From Bosea sp. F3-2 (GTDB taxonomy: Bacteria > Pseudomonadota > Alphaproteobacteria > Rhizobiales > Beijerinckiaceae), in assembly GCF_008253865.1 (NCBI RefSeq), contig NZ_CP042331.1, forward strand, positions 62,001 to 126,000: 64,000 nucleotides of DNA. The letters are read 5' to 3'. The position numbers were made by a program, and so were the translations under genes. Below, piece by piece: positions 41,913 to 50,411 of this stretch. The notes beneath the pieces were generated by a model. That model made no database searches. It was given only the letters and a program-made list of their open reading frames with translations, and was not told the origin of the DNA. How positions within the stretch are numbered: the stretch's first letter is position 1; the number at the start of each line of letters is the position of its first letter.

Positions 41913-42090
41913 CAAAATCGATGTGGGGAGACGCGTTTCGGGGCGGACGGCTCGGCCGAATTCTAAAGGCGAAATCTCCGGCCTCGGCTGGGGATGTTCG
42001 GCGCGTACCTCTTGTCAGGCGCGCGCCGATAGGCTTTTCGGACAGAAAACCGGCGCTTCCCGCGCCGCGACCAGCCCGGAGTGCAACGCC
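41913..42090. other. Short gpt upstream region
   Basis: After the composite repeat about 180 bases precede gpt. They probably hold its promoter, but no clear hexamer, riboswitch fold or operator could be recognised by eye. Confidence 0.4.
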
Positions 42091-42600
42091 ATGGCCGAAC
42101 CGTCCTCGAACAAGGCTTTCCCGGTTTCCTGGGACCAGTTCCACCGCGACGCCCGCGCGCTCGCCTGGCGCCTCGCCGAGAAGGGGCCTTTCGAGGCCAT
42201 GGTCTGCATCACCCGCGGCGGGCTGGTGCCGGCGGCGATCATCTGCCGCGAGCTGGGTCTGCGCATGATCGAGACGGTCTGCGTCGCGAGCTATCACGAC
42301 TACCGCAACCAGTCCGAGCTCAGGGTGCTCAAGGACATCGCGTCGAACATCAAGGCGATCGGCGACGGCAAGGGCAAGGGCGTGCTGGTTGTCGACGACC
42401 TCACCGACACCGGCAAGACGGCGCGCGTCGTGCGCGAGATGCTGCCGAACGCGCATTTCGCCACGGTCTATGCCAAGCCCGCCGGCGTGCCGACGGTTGA
42501 CACCTTCATCACCGAGGTCAGCCAGGACACCTGGATCTATTTCCCCTGGGACATGGGGCTGTCCTATGTCGAGCCGATCGCCAAGGGGCATCAGGGCTGA
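42091..42600 (+). CDS. gpt: Xanthine (xanthine-guanine) phosphoribosyltransferase
   Basis: A 169-aa purine salvage enzyme joining xanthine or guanine to PRPP. The type I PRTase motif VLVVDDLTDTGKTARVV (about residues 98-114) and the purine-binding region WIYFPWDMG are diagnostic of bacterial Gpt. VCITRGGLVPAAIICRELGL contains the first PRPP loop. The start at ATG 42091 gives the usual length; the frame is open far upstream only because it crosses a repeat. Convergent with the EamA transporter gene 16 bases away. Confidence 0.95.
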   Translation: MAEPSSNKAFPVSWDQFHRDARALAWRLAEKGPFEAMVCITRGGLVPAAIICRELGLRMIETVCVASYHDYRNQSELRVLKDIASNIKAIGDGKGKGVLVVDDLTDTGKTARVVREMLPNAHFATVYAKPAGVPTVDTFITEVSQDTWIYFPWDMGLSYVEPIAKGHQG

Positions 42601-42616
42601 GAAGCCCCTTCGCCGT

Positions 42617-43510
42617 TCAACCCACCGAGGGTGAGCGGAAGGCAACCAGCATCCCCGTCACCACCACGGCCATGCCGACGAGTTCCGTCGGCGTGGGGCT
42701 TTCCGCCAGCAGCAGGGTGCTGGAGGTGGCGGTCACGATCGGGACCAGTGGCAGGAACAGGGTCGCCTTCGCCGCGCCGAGCGTCGCCACTGTGCGGGCG
42801 TAGAGATAGAGCGCGACCACGCCGACCAGCACGCCCTGATAGAGCGCCTGCAGCAGCAATTCGGCGAAGGGCGCCCGCGCCATATGGATCGGCAGCACCA
42901 GCGCGACGATTGCGAGCAGCGGCACCGAGAGCAGGCATGAGGCGGCGGTGACCTCCAGCGAGCTTACGCCCCAGCGCCGGGCGAGAAGCCCGAAGATCGA
43001 CCACAGGCAGGCGATCAGAACGAAGAGCAGATCGCCGATCCAGGCGTCGGGACGCGACGGCGTCGCCGCCAGCGCGTCGCGCGAGAAAATGCCGATGCCG
43101 AGGACGATGATGCCGAGGCCGATCAGCCGCATCCGCCCGGCGCGCTCGCCGGTGACGAGGAAGACGAGCAGGGCGGTGAAGACCGGGATCAGGCCGGGCG
43201 AGATGATCGACGAGTGCAGGGCCGGCGCGAAATGGGCGCCGCCGACCAGGATCAGGCTGTAGAGCGGGCCGATCAGCAGCGCCACGATCCAGGCCCGCGG
43301 CCAGCCGAGCGAGCCGACCGGGAAGGGGCGCATGTGCTTCAGCGCCCAGGGCAGCAGCACGGCGGCGGCCGAGACAAAGCGCAGGATGGTGACGTCGGCC
43401 GGCGTCAGGTCGATCAGCATGGCGTGCCGCGAGACCACGGCCTGCACGCCCCAGATCAGCGAGGTCAGCAGGCCGCAGAGGATGCCGAGCCATTGCGCGC
43501 GGGTGGTCAT
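42617..43510 (-). CDS. EamA-family (DMT superfamily) transporter
   Basis: A 297-aa inner-membrane carrier with about ten hydrophobic segments forming two EamA repeats. The first repeat begins ILCGLLTSLIWGVQAVVSRH; the second begins near residue 150 (LLFVLIACLWSIFGLLARRW). EamA carriers export or import metabolites such as amino acids or nucleotides; the substrate is not predictable. The start at ATG 43510 places MTTRAQWLG before the first helix; the longer frame upstream is hydrophilic. Convergent with gpt. Confidence 0.9.
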   Translation of the reverse strand: MTTRAQWLGILCGLLTSLIWGVQAVVSRHAMLIDLTPADVTILRFVSAAAVLLPWALKHMRPFPVGSLGWPRAWIVALLIGPLYSLILVGGAHFAPALHSSIISPGLIPVFTALLVFLVTGERAGRMRLIGLGIIVLGIGIFSRDALAATPSRPDAWIGDLLFVLIACLWSIFGLLARRWGVSSLEVTAASCLLSVPLLAIVALVLPIHMARAPFAELLLQALYQGVLVGVVALYLYARTVATLGAAKATLFLPLVPIVTATSSTLLLAESPTPTELVGMAVVVTGMLVAFRSPSVG

Positions 43511-43624
43511 ATCGAGGCGGCCTTGTGCAATCCGGGCGAGGCGCGGCGAGCGCGGTGCCGCCGCTATGCCTTTGGGCGCTGGGCGCGGCAATGCCCCCCA
43601 GCGCAGCCCGCCCCGGCGTCCCGT

Positions 43625-44068
43625 CTATGCCGCGCGCTTGCCGCCTGTGACCGACGGCATCTGAATCAGCGGCAGCAGACGCGAATCTTCGACCGCTGCC
43701 AGACGGTGCCCATAGCCGGCGAGGTAGCCTTCATGGCTGGCGAAGGCGAGAAAGTTCTGCACGGAGGACTGCCTGATCAGCATGGCGCGGTCCCAGCGCT
43801 CAGCTTCCGGACCGATGAAGAACGGCCCGCCTTCACCGATGAAGAGCAGCGAACCGCCGCTCGACTCGAGATAGGGCAGGGTATGGGCGACGTAGCGGTC
43901 GAAGGCTTCCGCGCCGTTGATCGGCTGGTCCGGATCCAGCTCCGGCGTGGCGGAATAGTCGGCGATCTCCCGGAGGCGCAGGAGGTTGAGCATCACGACC
44001 TCGCCGGTGGTGTTGCGCCTGAAGAGGTCGCGGCCGGATTCCCAGCTCGGTGCGAGATAGGCGGTCAT
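43625..44068 (-). CDS. DUF1330-like protein
   Basis: A 147-aa protein whose first part (GEVVMLNLLRLREIADYSAT, INGAEAFDRYVAHTLPYLES) resembles DUF1330 proteins with the dimeric alpha-beta barrel fold, and whose second half ends MLIRQSSVQNFLAFASHEGY. The fold includes monooxygenases and stress-related small proteins; no active site is assigned. The ATG overlaps the stop of the DUF2239 gene by four bases, so the two are translationally coupled. The pair is probably governed by the twin operator at 44710-44749. Confidence 0.78.
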   Translation of the reverse strand: MTAYLAPSWESGRDLFRRNTTGEVVMLNLLRLREIADYSATPELDPDQPINGAEAFDRYVAHTLPYLESSGGSLLFIGEGGPFFIGPEAERWDRAMLIRQSSVQNFLAFASHEGYLAGYGHRLAAVEDSRLLPLIQMPSVTGGKRAA

Positions 44069-44685
44069 GGGTTATGCTCCGGATCGGCCGGGCCGGCGAG
44101 CAGCTTCTCCGCATAGGCGCGGATATCGGCGGGCCAGGTTCGGCTGTGTGTGGCGAAGCCTTCGCTATCGCCTGCGAAGAGGGCGCGGGACGCTTCCTCG
44201 AAACCCTCGCGATCGCCCGCCATGGCGGAGATGAAGGCATAGGCGGCAGCCTGCGCGGCGCGGGTTCGGCTGCGCCCGCCATCGTTCTTGCGTGCCTCAT
44301 CGATGAGGCGTCGCAGGACCTGGGAAGCGCCGCCAGGCTGGAGGGCGAGCCAGTCCCAATGCCGCGGCAGCAGCGTGACCTCGCGCGCGACCACGCCGAG
44401 CTTGGGCCGGCCTCGCCCACGCGGCGCTTCGGCGCCGCCTGTTTCCGGCGTGGTGCGTGAGGTCTCGTCGGGTTGGGGCGCAAGCCGTGCGACGATCTCA
44501 GCATCGCTGCCGCGCAGGTCGAGATCGACGACCTTTCCGGTTGCGTCGTCGAAGACGAGGAGCGCGGCTGCAGGATCGGCTGCGAGTGCCGCCTTCACGG
44601 CGAGCGCGACGGCAGGTAGCGGGCCGCTGGCGATGCGGGTGGCGTCATGGAAGGCGGTGCTGGGCCTGGGCGAGTTTTGGGACAT
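44065..44685 (-). CDS. DUF2239-family protein
   Basis: A 206-aa DUF2239 protein: FHDATRIASGPLPAVALAVK, ALLVFDDATGKVVDLDLRGS, then GRGRPKLGVVAREVTLLPRH and SQVLRRLIDEARKN. The middle segment with LLPRHWDWLALQPGGASQVL resembles a ribbon-helix-helix DNA-binding pattern. This suggests a possible regulatory role, but none is known. First gene of a two-gene operon with the DUF1330-like gene. It starts 25 bases from the palindromic twin site upstream. Confidence 0.85.
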   Translation of the reverse strand: MSQNSPRPSTAFHDATRIASGPLPAVALAVKAALAADPAAALLVFDDATGKVVDLDLRGSDAEIVARLAPQPDETSRTTPETGGAEAPRGRGRPKLGVVAREVTLLPRHWDWLALQPGGASQVLRRLIDEARKNDGGRSRTRAAQAAAYAFISAMAGDREGFEEASRALFAGDSEGFATHSRTWPADIRAYAEKLLAGPADPEHNP

Positions 44686-44709
44686 CGGTACTCCTCGATC
44701 GCAGGCTTA

Positions 44710-44749
44710 TTACCCGGGTGATTTGATGTAATCAATATGACCCGGGTAA
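44710..44749. promoter_or_regulatory. Twin ACCCGGGT operator between the DUF2239 operon and the ppc-like gene
   Basis: TTACCCGGGT (44710-44719) and ACCCGGGTAA (44740-44749) face each other. Each contains the 8-bp palindrome ACCCGGGT, with centres 28 bp apart and an AT-rich spacer. Such sites fit a TetR- or MarR-type dimeric repressor. They lie 25 bases upstream of the DUF2239 start and about 115 bases upstream of the ppc-like gene. No regulator gene is adjacent in this window, unless the DUF2239 protein itself binds. Confidence 0.6.
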
Positions 44750-44863
44750 AATTTATCTGATGCGGTAGCTTGCTTCCGGCTTGCGACTGCGGTCGTCCGA
44801 TGCTGCAATGCAGCACAAGCCGGCTGTGCTTACGAAGCCGGACGCGCCACGGGAGGGGCGGTC

Positions 44864-47680
44864 ATGACCGTGACGACAAAGGAAAGCCAATCAACTCCCG
44901 GTATCGAGGTGCTCGCGGAAGAACTGCTGGGCCGGATCGAAGAGGCGCGCCACGATTCCCGCGACGATCCTTTCGGCAATCCGGTGCTGCGGGTCACGCT
45001 CTGGCTGACCCGGTTGATGGATCGCGGCGAGCTGACCATGGAAGGGGCAGGCGAGTTGGTGCGCCAGCTCGGGCGGCAGGCCCTGCGGCAACGCGCCGGG
45101 CGCGTCGCCCATTATGTCGGGCTCGACAAGGATGAGGCGGCGGTCTTCGCCGTGCTGGCAGAGGGGGCGGCCGGGGCGGCTGCTTCCTTCGAGGATTTCC
45201 AGCAGGCTGTGGAGCGCGCGCGCTTTGCCGCCGTGTTCACCGCGCATCCCACCTTCGGCATGGCGCGCCGGCTCTGCCATGCGCTCGCCGATCTCGCCTC
45301 TGGCGGCAGCGCGGGGGAGGCGGTCGTCGGGGAGGCCGATCTCAGCTTCCGCCCCGATGGCCGGATCACGCTGCAGGACGAGTTCGAGCAGGCGCGCTAC
45401 GCCGTGCGTCACGCCCGCGACGCCATCGACCGGCTGAACGCGGCGTTCTTTGCCGTCGCCCGCGAGCGCTGGCCGGAGCGCTGGACCGGGCTCGCGCCGA
45501 AGCCGGTCACGCTCGCCTCCTGGGTCGGCTGCGACACGGACGGGCGCACCGATATCGGCTGGTGGGACACGCTGCGCTACCGACTGGAATCGAAGAGCGG
45601 GCAGTTCGCGCGCATCCTCGAAAAGCTGCCGCGCGTGCCGGCGGCTGAGCCTGTCCATGCGCTGGTCGGCGCGGCACTGGCGGCGGTGGAGCGCCAGCTC
45701 GCGCTGGCGCCGCCCATCGGCACGCAGCCTTCGCTGCAGGCCTTGCAGGCCTTCGCGCTTGCGCTGGTGCATGAGCGCGAGACCGCGCTGCCGGAAGCCT
45801 CCCGCCTGATCGAGGCGCTCGACGGTGCCCTGGCCGCTGCTCCCGACGACGCGACACGGCTCGTGCTTGCGCAGATCCGGGCGGGCTGCCTCGCCCATGG
45901 CGTCTCGATCGCGCTGCCGCATTTCCGGCTCAACGCCTCGCAGCTCCACAATGCGCTGCGCTCGGTCATTCCGCTGGAAGAAGAGCCGGGCGAGCCGGCG
46001 CAGCGGCGCGCCTTCCTCGCTGCGGCCAACACGGCGCTCGGCAAGATCGAGCCGGTCGCGGTCGATTTCGGGGCGCTGGCGGCCGAGCGGGCCTCGGCAG
46101 CGCGCATGATGATGACGATCGCGCAGATCGTGAAGCATGTCGACGGCACCAAGCCGGTGCGCTTCCTGATTGCGGAAACCGAGACGGGCTACACGCTGCT
46201 CTGCGCACTCTGGCTCGCCAGCCGCTTCGGCATTGCCGATCGGGTCGAGATATCGCCGCTGTTCGAGACGTCGGACGCGCTGGAGCAGGGGCCGCGCATC
46301 ATCGACGAGGCGCTGCGCAGCCCGCATTTCCGCGACTATCTCAAGCGCCACGGCCGGCTATGCATCCAGTTCGGCTATTCCGATTCCGGGCGCTATATCG
46401 GGCAGGTCGCCTCGACCTTCTGGGTCGAGCGGCTGCGTATCCGCATCGCCGAGCTGCTCGCGCGCTACAAGCTCGCGGATGTCGAGCTCGTCATCTTCGA
46501 CACCCATGGCGAGTCGGTCGGCCGCGGCGCCCATCCCGACAGCCTGTCGGACCGGTTGGCCTATCTCGACCCGGCCTATGCACAGCAGGCCTTCGCCCGC
46601 GCCGGCATCAGGACGGTGCGCGAGACCAGTTTCCAGGGCAGCGACGGCTATCTGCTGTTCGGCACCCCGCAGCTGGCTGGTGCGACCATCGGGCGGATTG
46701 CCGAGGCGGTCTTCGCGCCGGCGCAGGCGGTGGACGACCCGATCTATGACGAGCCGGATTTCGCCAGCGAGTTCTTCCAGACCGTGCGCGAGGAGATGAA
46801 CGCGCTGGTCGACGATCCCGGCTATGCGGCGCTGATCGGCACTTTCGGCCCCTCGCTGCTCGACAAGACCGGTTCGCGCCCGGCCGCGCGCCAGTCGGAA
46901 GGGGCGGGGCCGACGCGCATCCGCCATCCGCGCGAGCTGCGCGCCATCCCCAACAACGCCATCCTCCAGCAGCTCGGCTGGATGGCGAACAGCATGCACG
47001 GCGTCGGCCATGCCGCCTCGCGCTCGCCGGACCTGTTTCGGGCCATGCGCGAGCGTTCCGAACGCTTCGATCGCGCCTATCGTCTCGCTGCCTATGCCAT
47101 GGCGCATAGCGACCTCGACGTGCTGCGCGCCTATCTCGACTCGCTCGATCCCGGCAGTTGGTTCGATCGGGCACGCCGGACGGTGCGGGAAGGGCGGCGC
47201 GAGGAATTGCTGGCGGTAGCCGAGGCGCTGTCGCGGCTGGAACTCGCGCCGGCGCTACGCCGCCTGTTCTGGCGGCTGTCGGCCGATGCGCTGAAGCTCA
47301 AGGTGGCGGCCGAGGATGCCCCGCAGATGCCGGTTCGCCTCGCGGCGCTCCACGCTCTCCGGCTCGCGGCCATGCATCGGATCTGGCTCGCCTGCGTCCA
47401 TATCCCGGATTTCCGGCCGCATGCGGGGCTGACGCGCGAGGCGCTGATCGAGCGGCTGCTGCGCCTCGACGTGCCGGCCTGCCTGGCACTCTTGGCCGAG
47501 ATCTTCCCGCGCGATCCGGACCCGACCATCGGTCTCGATTTCGGCGAGCCGCCCGGCCCGCGCGAAGGAGGCACCTATGAGGCCCTGCATCGCGACGTCT
47601 TCGCACCGATGCTGGCGCTGTTCGAGCTGATCCGGGAGATATCCGGCGCGATCCAGCATGAGATCGGGGCGTTCGGGTAG
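44864..47680 (+). CDS. ppc: Divergent phosphoenolpyruvate carboxylase homologue
   Basis: A 938-aa protein of the PEP carboxylase superfamily. FTAHPTFG (about residues 125-132) resembles the TAHPTE active-site motif. GYSDSGRYIG (about 503) replaces GYSDSxKDxG, and FDTHGESVGRGAHP (about 545) replaces FHGRGGxVGRGG. RAIPNNAILQQLGWM aligns with the C-terminal RAIPWVFxWTQ region. The usual TEQGE motif and the conserved C-terminal NTG are not seen (it ends EIGAFG). Canonical PEPC makes oxaloacetate for anaplerosis; whether this variant does so is uncertain. Length matches PEPC. ATG 44864 is in good context. A palindromic repeat lies just after the stop. Confidence 0.8.
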   Translation: MTVTTKESQSTPGIEVLAEELLGRIEEARHDSRDDPFGNPVLRVTLWLTRLMDRGELTMEGAGELVRQLGRQALRQRAGRVAHYVGLDKDEAAVFAVLAEGAAGAAASFEDFQQAVERARFAAVFTAHPTFGMARRLCHALADLASGGSAGEAVVGEADLSFRPDGRITLQDEFEQARYAVRHARDAIDRLNAAFFAVARERWPERWTGLAPKPVTLASWVGCDTDGRTDIGWWDTLRYRLESKSGQFARILEKLPRVPAAEPVHALVGAALAAVERQLALAPPIGTQPSLQALQAFALALVHERETALPEASRLIEALDGALAAAPDDATRLVLAQIRAGCLAHGVSIALPHFRLNASQLHNALRSVIPLEEEPGEPAQRRAFLAAANTALGKIEPVAVDFGALAAERASAARMMMTIAQIVKHVDGTKPVRFLIAETETGYTLLCALWLASRFGIADRVEISPLFETSDALEQGPRIIDEALRSPHFRDYLKRHGRLCIQFGYSDSGRYIGQVASTFWVERLRIRIAELLARYKLADVELVIFDTHGESVGRGAHPDSLSDRLAYLDPAYAQQAFARAGIRTVRETSFQGSDGYLLFGTPQLAGATIGRIAEAVFAPAQAVDDPIYDEPDFASEFFQTVREEMNALVDDPGYAALIGTFGPSLLDKTGSRPAARQSEGAGPTRIRHPRELRAIPNNAILQQLGWMANSMHGVGHAASRSPDLFRAMRERSERFDRAYRLAAYAMAHSDLDVLRAYLDSLDPGSWFDRARRTVREGRREELLAVAEALSRLELAPALRRLFWRLSADALKLKVAAEDAPQMPVRLAALHALRLAAMHRIWLACVHIPDFRPHAGLTREALIERLLRLDVPACLALLAEIFPRDPDPTIGLDFGEPPGPREGGTYEALHRDVFAPMLALFELIREISGAIQHEIGAFG

Positions 47681-47687
47681 CGTGGCA

Positions 47688-47764
47688 CCGTCATGCTCGG
47701 GCTCGACCCGAGCATCTCCTGACCGAGATTCTCGGGTCCGCACTTCGCTTCGCCCGAGAATGAC
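47688..47764. repeat. Palindromic repeat (family 5)
   Basis: CGTCATGCTCGGGCTCGA and CCCGAGCATCTC arms, then GATTCTCGGGTCC and CGCCCGAGAATGACG arms, make two hairpins whose outer ends pair (GTCAT/ATGAC). It starts 8 bases after the ppc-like stop codon. A longer relative is at 63669-63813. Confidence 0.85.
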
Positions 47765-47853
47765 GCGGAGGTTCGGCCCTTTCGCTTTGAAACCGGCGCC
47801 GATCTCACTAGTTTGACCGGCAGAGGAAATGCCGACCGGGAGACGCGCCAGAC

Positions 47854-49419
47854 ATGGCCGCCACCAGCTTCGACGCCGCAGGCGCGCGGATCACGATCTT
47901 TCGCGCGCTGCTTCAGACCATCGCCCGCCACGGCAAGGGCGGCGTCGCGCTGGAAGACCCCGAGCGCCAGCCGATTACCTATGGTCGGCTCGTGCTCGGC
48001 GCGCTGGTACTGGGGCGCAAGCTTTCGGCGCTGACGGCGCAGCGCGAGCATGTCGGCGTGCTGCTGCCGAACATGCAGGGCATGGCGGTGACGCTGTTCG
48101 CGCTCTTCGCCTATGGCCGTGTGCCGGCGCTGCTCAACTTTACCGCCGGCGTCCGCAACCTGCGGGCGGCGGCCGAGGTCGCGCAGCTCAAGACCATCGT
48201 CACCTCGCGCCGCTTCGTCGATCAGGGCAAGCTCGACGAGGAGGTCGCGGCCTTGGGTGAAGGGCGGCGCATCGTCTACCTCGAAGACGTTCGCAAGGAG
48301 ATCACCAGCTTCGACAAGGCGCTCGGCGCGCTGCAGAGCCTGCTGCCAGGGCTCGTCCACCGCTCCTATGAAGCGCAGCCCGACGAGACGGCGGTGATCC
48401 TCTTCACCTCGGGCACCGAGGGCAAGCCGAAGGGCGTGGTGCTGAGCCATGCCAACATCGTCTCGAATGCGCGGCAGGTCTTCGCCCATGCCGCCGGAGC
48501 CATCTCCGAACGCGATGTCTTCATGAACCCGCTACCGGCCTTCCACTCCTTCGGGCTGACCGCCGGAATGATGGTGCCGCTGCTGCACGGCATGAAGGTC
48601 GTGCTCTATCCGAGCCCGCTGCACTACAAGCAGGTGCCGAAGCTGATCGGCGACATGAAGGCGACCTTCCTGCTCGCGACCGACACCTTCCTGCAGGGTT
48701 ATGCGCGCGCGGCCGAAAAGAACGATCTCGGCAGCGTGCGCTACGTCGTTGCCGGAGCGGAGCGGGTGAAGGCCGAGACCAAGCGGATGTGGGAGCCCTA
48801 CGGCACCACCATTCTCGAAGGCTATGGCTGCACCGAGTGCTCGCCGGTGCTCGCCGTCAACACGCCGGCGGCCATGCGCGAGGGCACGGTCGGCCAACTC
48901 CTGCCCGGCATCGAGGCGAAGCTGGAACCTGTCGAGGGCATTCATGAGGGCGGGCGGCTCACCGTGCGCGGGCCGAACGTCATGGCCGGTTATCTCGACC
49001 CGGAGCAGCCGGGCCGCATCATCCCGCCGGAGGGCGGCTGGCACGACACCGGTGACATCGTCGTGATCGAGGACGGCTTCGTCGCGATCCGTGGCCGGGC
49101 CAAGCGTTTTGCCAAGCTCGGTGGCGAGATGGTCTCGCTCGCGGCGGTCGAGACCATGATCGCCAAGCTCTGGCCGGACCAGAACCATGTCGTGGTCGGG
49201 CTGCCTGATCCGCGCAAGGGCGAACAACTCATCCTCGTCACCGAGAAGCCCGATGCCGACCGCGCCACGCTGCAGGAGGCGGCCAAGGCACAGGGTTTCC
49301 CGGAACTCTGGGTGCCGCGCGCGATTCTGGTGACGTCGTCGATCCCGGTGCTCGGCAACGGCAAGATCGACTATGGCGCAACCCGAGAGCTCGCCGCCTC
49401 GCGGCGCTCGCTGCTGTAA
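47854..49419 (+). CDS. AMP-dependent acyl-CoA/acyl-ACP synthetase-like ligase
   Basis: A 521-aa adenylate-forming ligase. ILFTSGTEGKPKGVVLSHAN (about residues 182-201) is the P-loop, EGYGCTECSPVLAVNTP the A5 motif, and GWHDTGDIVVIEDGFVAIRG the A7/A8 motif. GNGKIDYGATRE at the end carries the catalytic lysine. The short N-terminus and FNFTAGVRNLRAAAEVAQ match the ligase half of Aas, which acylates lysophospholipid via acyl-ACP. The acyltransferase half is missing. The substrate is probably a fatty acid (inference). Confidence 0.9.
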   Translation: MAATSFDAAGARITIFRALLQTIARHGKGGVALEDPERQPITYGRLVLGALVLGRKLSALTAQREHVGVLLPNMQGMAVTLFALFAYGRVPALLNFTAGVRNLRAAAEVAQLKTIVTSRRFVDQGKLDEEVAALGEGRRIVYLEDVRKEITSFDKALGALQSLLPGLVHRSYEAQPDETAVILFTSGTEGKPKGVVLSHANIVSNARQVFAHAAGAISERDVFMNPLPAFHSFGLTAGMMVPLLHGMKVVLYPSPLHYKQVPKLIGDMKATFLLATDTFLQGYARAAEKNDLGSVRYVVAGAERVKAETKRMWEPYGTTILEGYGCTECSPVLAVNTPAAMREGTVGQLLPGIEAKLEPVEGIHEGGRLTVRGPNVMAGYLDPEQPGRIIPPEGGWHDTGDIVVIEDGFVAIRGRAKRFAKLGGEMVSLAAVETMIAKLWPDQNHVVVGLPDPRKGEQLILVTEKPDADRATLQEAAKAQGFPELWVPRAILVTSSIPVLGNGKIDYGATRELAASRRSLL

Positions 49420-49432
49420 AGCCACATTTGTA

Positions 49433-50104
49433 ATGTTGTTGCAGCGCATGATGATTCCGGCCTCGATCCTCGCCACGCTGCGCGTCGCGGCGCTTGCGCC
49501 CGCCCTCTCGCTCGCGAGCCCGGGCGATCTGGCCGCCCAGAGCCCCGGAAACACCTATGTCCGGCGCGACGAATGCATCGCGGGCGGGCTGCTCAGCGCA
49601 GAACAGTGCGAGGTCGCCTATCGCAACGCCCGCGCCGAGTTCGAGCAGCGGGCGCCGCGCTACGCCACACGCGCGGCCTGCGAGCGTGCCCACAAGCGCT
49701 GCGGGGCGCAGGTCGTCTCGGCCGGCGGCTGGGAATCCTTCGGCAAGGGCGGCGCGACCTATGTGCCGCGTTTCGTCGGCGTCAGGGTGACGGGCGAGGG
49801 CGCGGCCAGGCGGGCCCTGCCTGTGGTCGACGGCAGCGCCAAGGTCGCCTTCGTCGGGCGCCCGGTGACGGAATTGCAGGACAAGGTCGCGGGCCGGCAG
49901 GGCGTGATCGGGCTTGCCAGCAGCGTCGGCCGCGGCGCACATCGCCATTCCGGCCAGGCCTCCGGCACCTATGTCAAGCGCGGCGACCGCGACGACACGG
50001 TGCGCGTCCCGATGGAGGAGAAGAGCATCGGTGCGGACGTAAAGCCCGGGCTCTATGTCGATCCCGACGGCGTCGAGTGGTACAAGCCGGCGCGTCCGCA
50101 CTGA
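49433..50104 (+). CDS. DUF1190-like exported protein
   Basis: A 223-aa protein of the DUF1190 type. An N-terminal export signal (ILATLRVAALAPALSLASPG) precedes a mature part with the family's cysteines: VRRDECIAGGLLSAEQCEVA and RAACERAHKRCGAQ. The C-terminal part (GTYVKRGDRDDTVRVPMEEK) is charged and probably disordered. It is likely periplasmic; no function is known. The start is uncertain between ATG 49433, 49448 and 49451, the last two being closest to the signal. It starts 14 bases after the ligase stop, so the two genes may be co-transcribed. Confidence 0.8.
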   Translation: MLLQRMMIPASILATLRVAALAPALSLASPGDLAAQSPGNTYVRRDECIAGGLLSAEQCEVAYRNARAEFEQRAPRYATRAACERAHKRCGAQVVSAGGWESFGKGGATYVPRFVGVRVTGEGAARRALPVVDGSAKVAFVGRPVTELQDKVAGRQGVIGLASSVGRGAHRHSGQASGTYVKRGDRDDTVRVPMEEKSIGADVKPGLYVDPDGVEWYKPARPH

Positions 50105-50184
50105 GGACCGGCTGCAAGCGCCCTGTGCGAAGGCGGGCCGGAGGCTTGCGCGCACCGTGCCCGCCCGCTATCGCTGTGACGCCT

Positions 50185-50271
50185 GCGGACGTGGCGAAAC
50201 TGGTAGACGCACGAGACTTAAAATCTTGCGCCTTCAAAGGCTTGCGGGTTCGAGTCCCGCCGTCCGCACCA
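50185..50271 (+). tRNA. tRNA-Leu, anticodon UAA
   Basis: An 87-base tRNA with a 7-bp acceptor stem (GCGGACG with CGTCCGC), discriminator A and an encoded CCA end. The anticodon loop CTTAAAA gives anticodon TAA. The variable arm is long (TGCGCCTTCAAAGGC), as in class II leucine tRNAs. The T arm is GCGGG-TTCGAGT-CCCGC. All arms pair well. Confidence 0.96.
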
Positions 50272-50305
50272 CGGTTGCATCGAGACGATTCACCCGCGGC
50301 CAGTT

Positions 50306-50411
50306 CTAGAGCATTTCCGCGGTTCTCCGAATCGCGAAAATGATCCAAGTCTTTGTTTTATCGCATTTTCTTCACGCGAACCGGTGTCCACTTCGCTCGA
50401 AAATACTCTAG
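50306..50411. repeat. Dispersed palindromic repeat, family 2 copy B
   Basis: A MITE-like unit with terminal arms CTAGAGCATTTCC and CGAAAATACTCTAG, inner TTTGTTTTATCGCATTTTC and the palindromic CGCGAACCGG region. It lies just after the tRNA, and its final CTCTAG contributes the stop codon (50408-50410) of the following minus-strand gene. Confidence 0.88.

Noticed and set aside
41608..42090. 160-codon N-terminal extension of gpt
   Set aside because: The open frame runs through a composite repeat; homology and normal enzyme length begin at ATG 42091.
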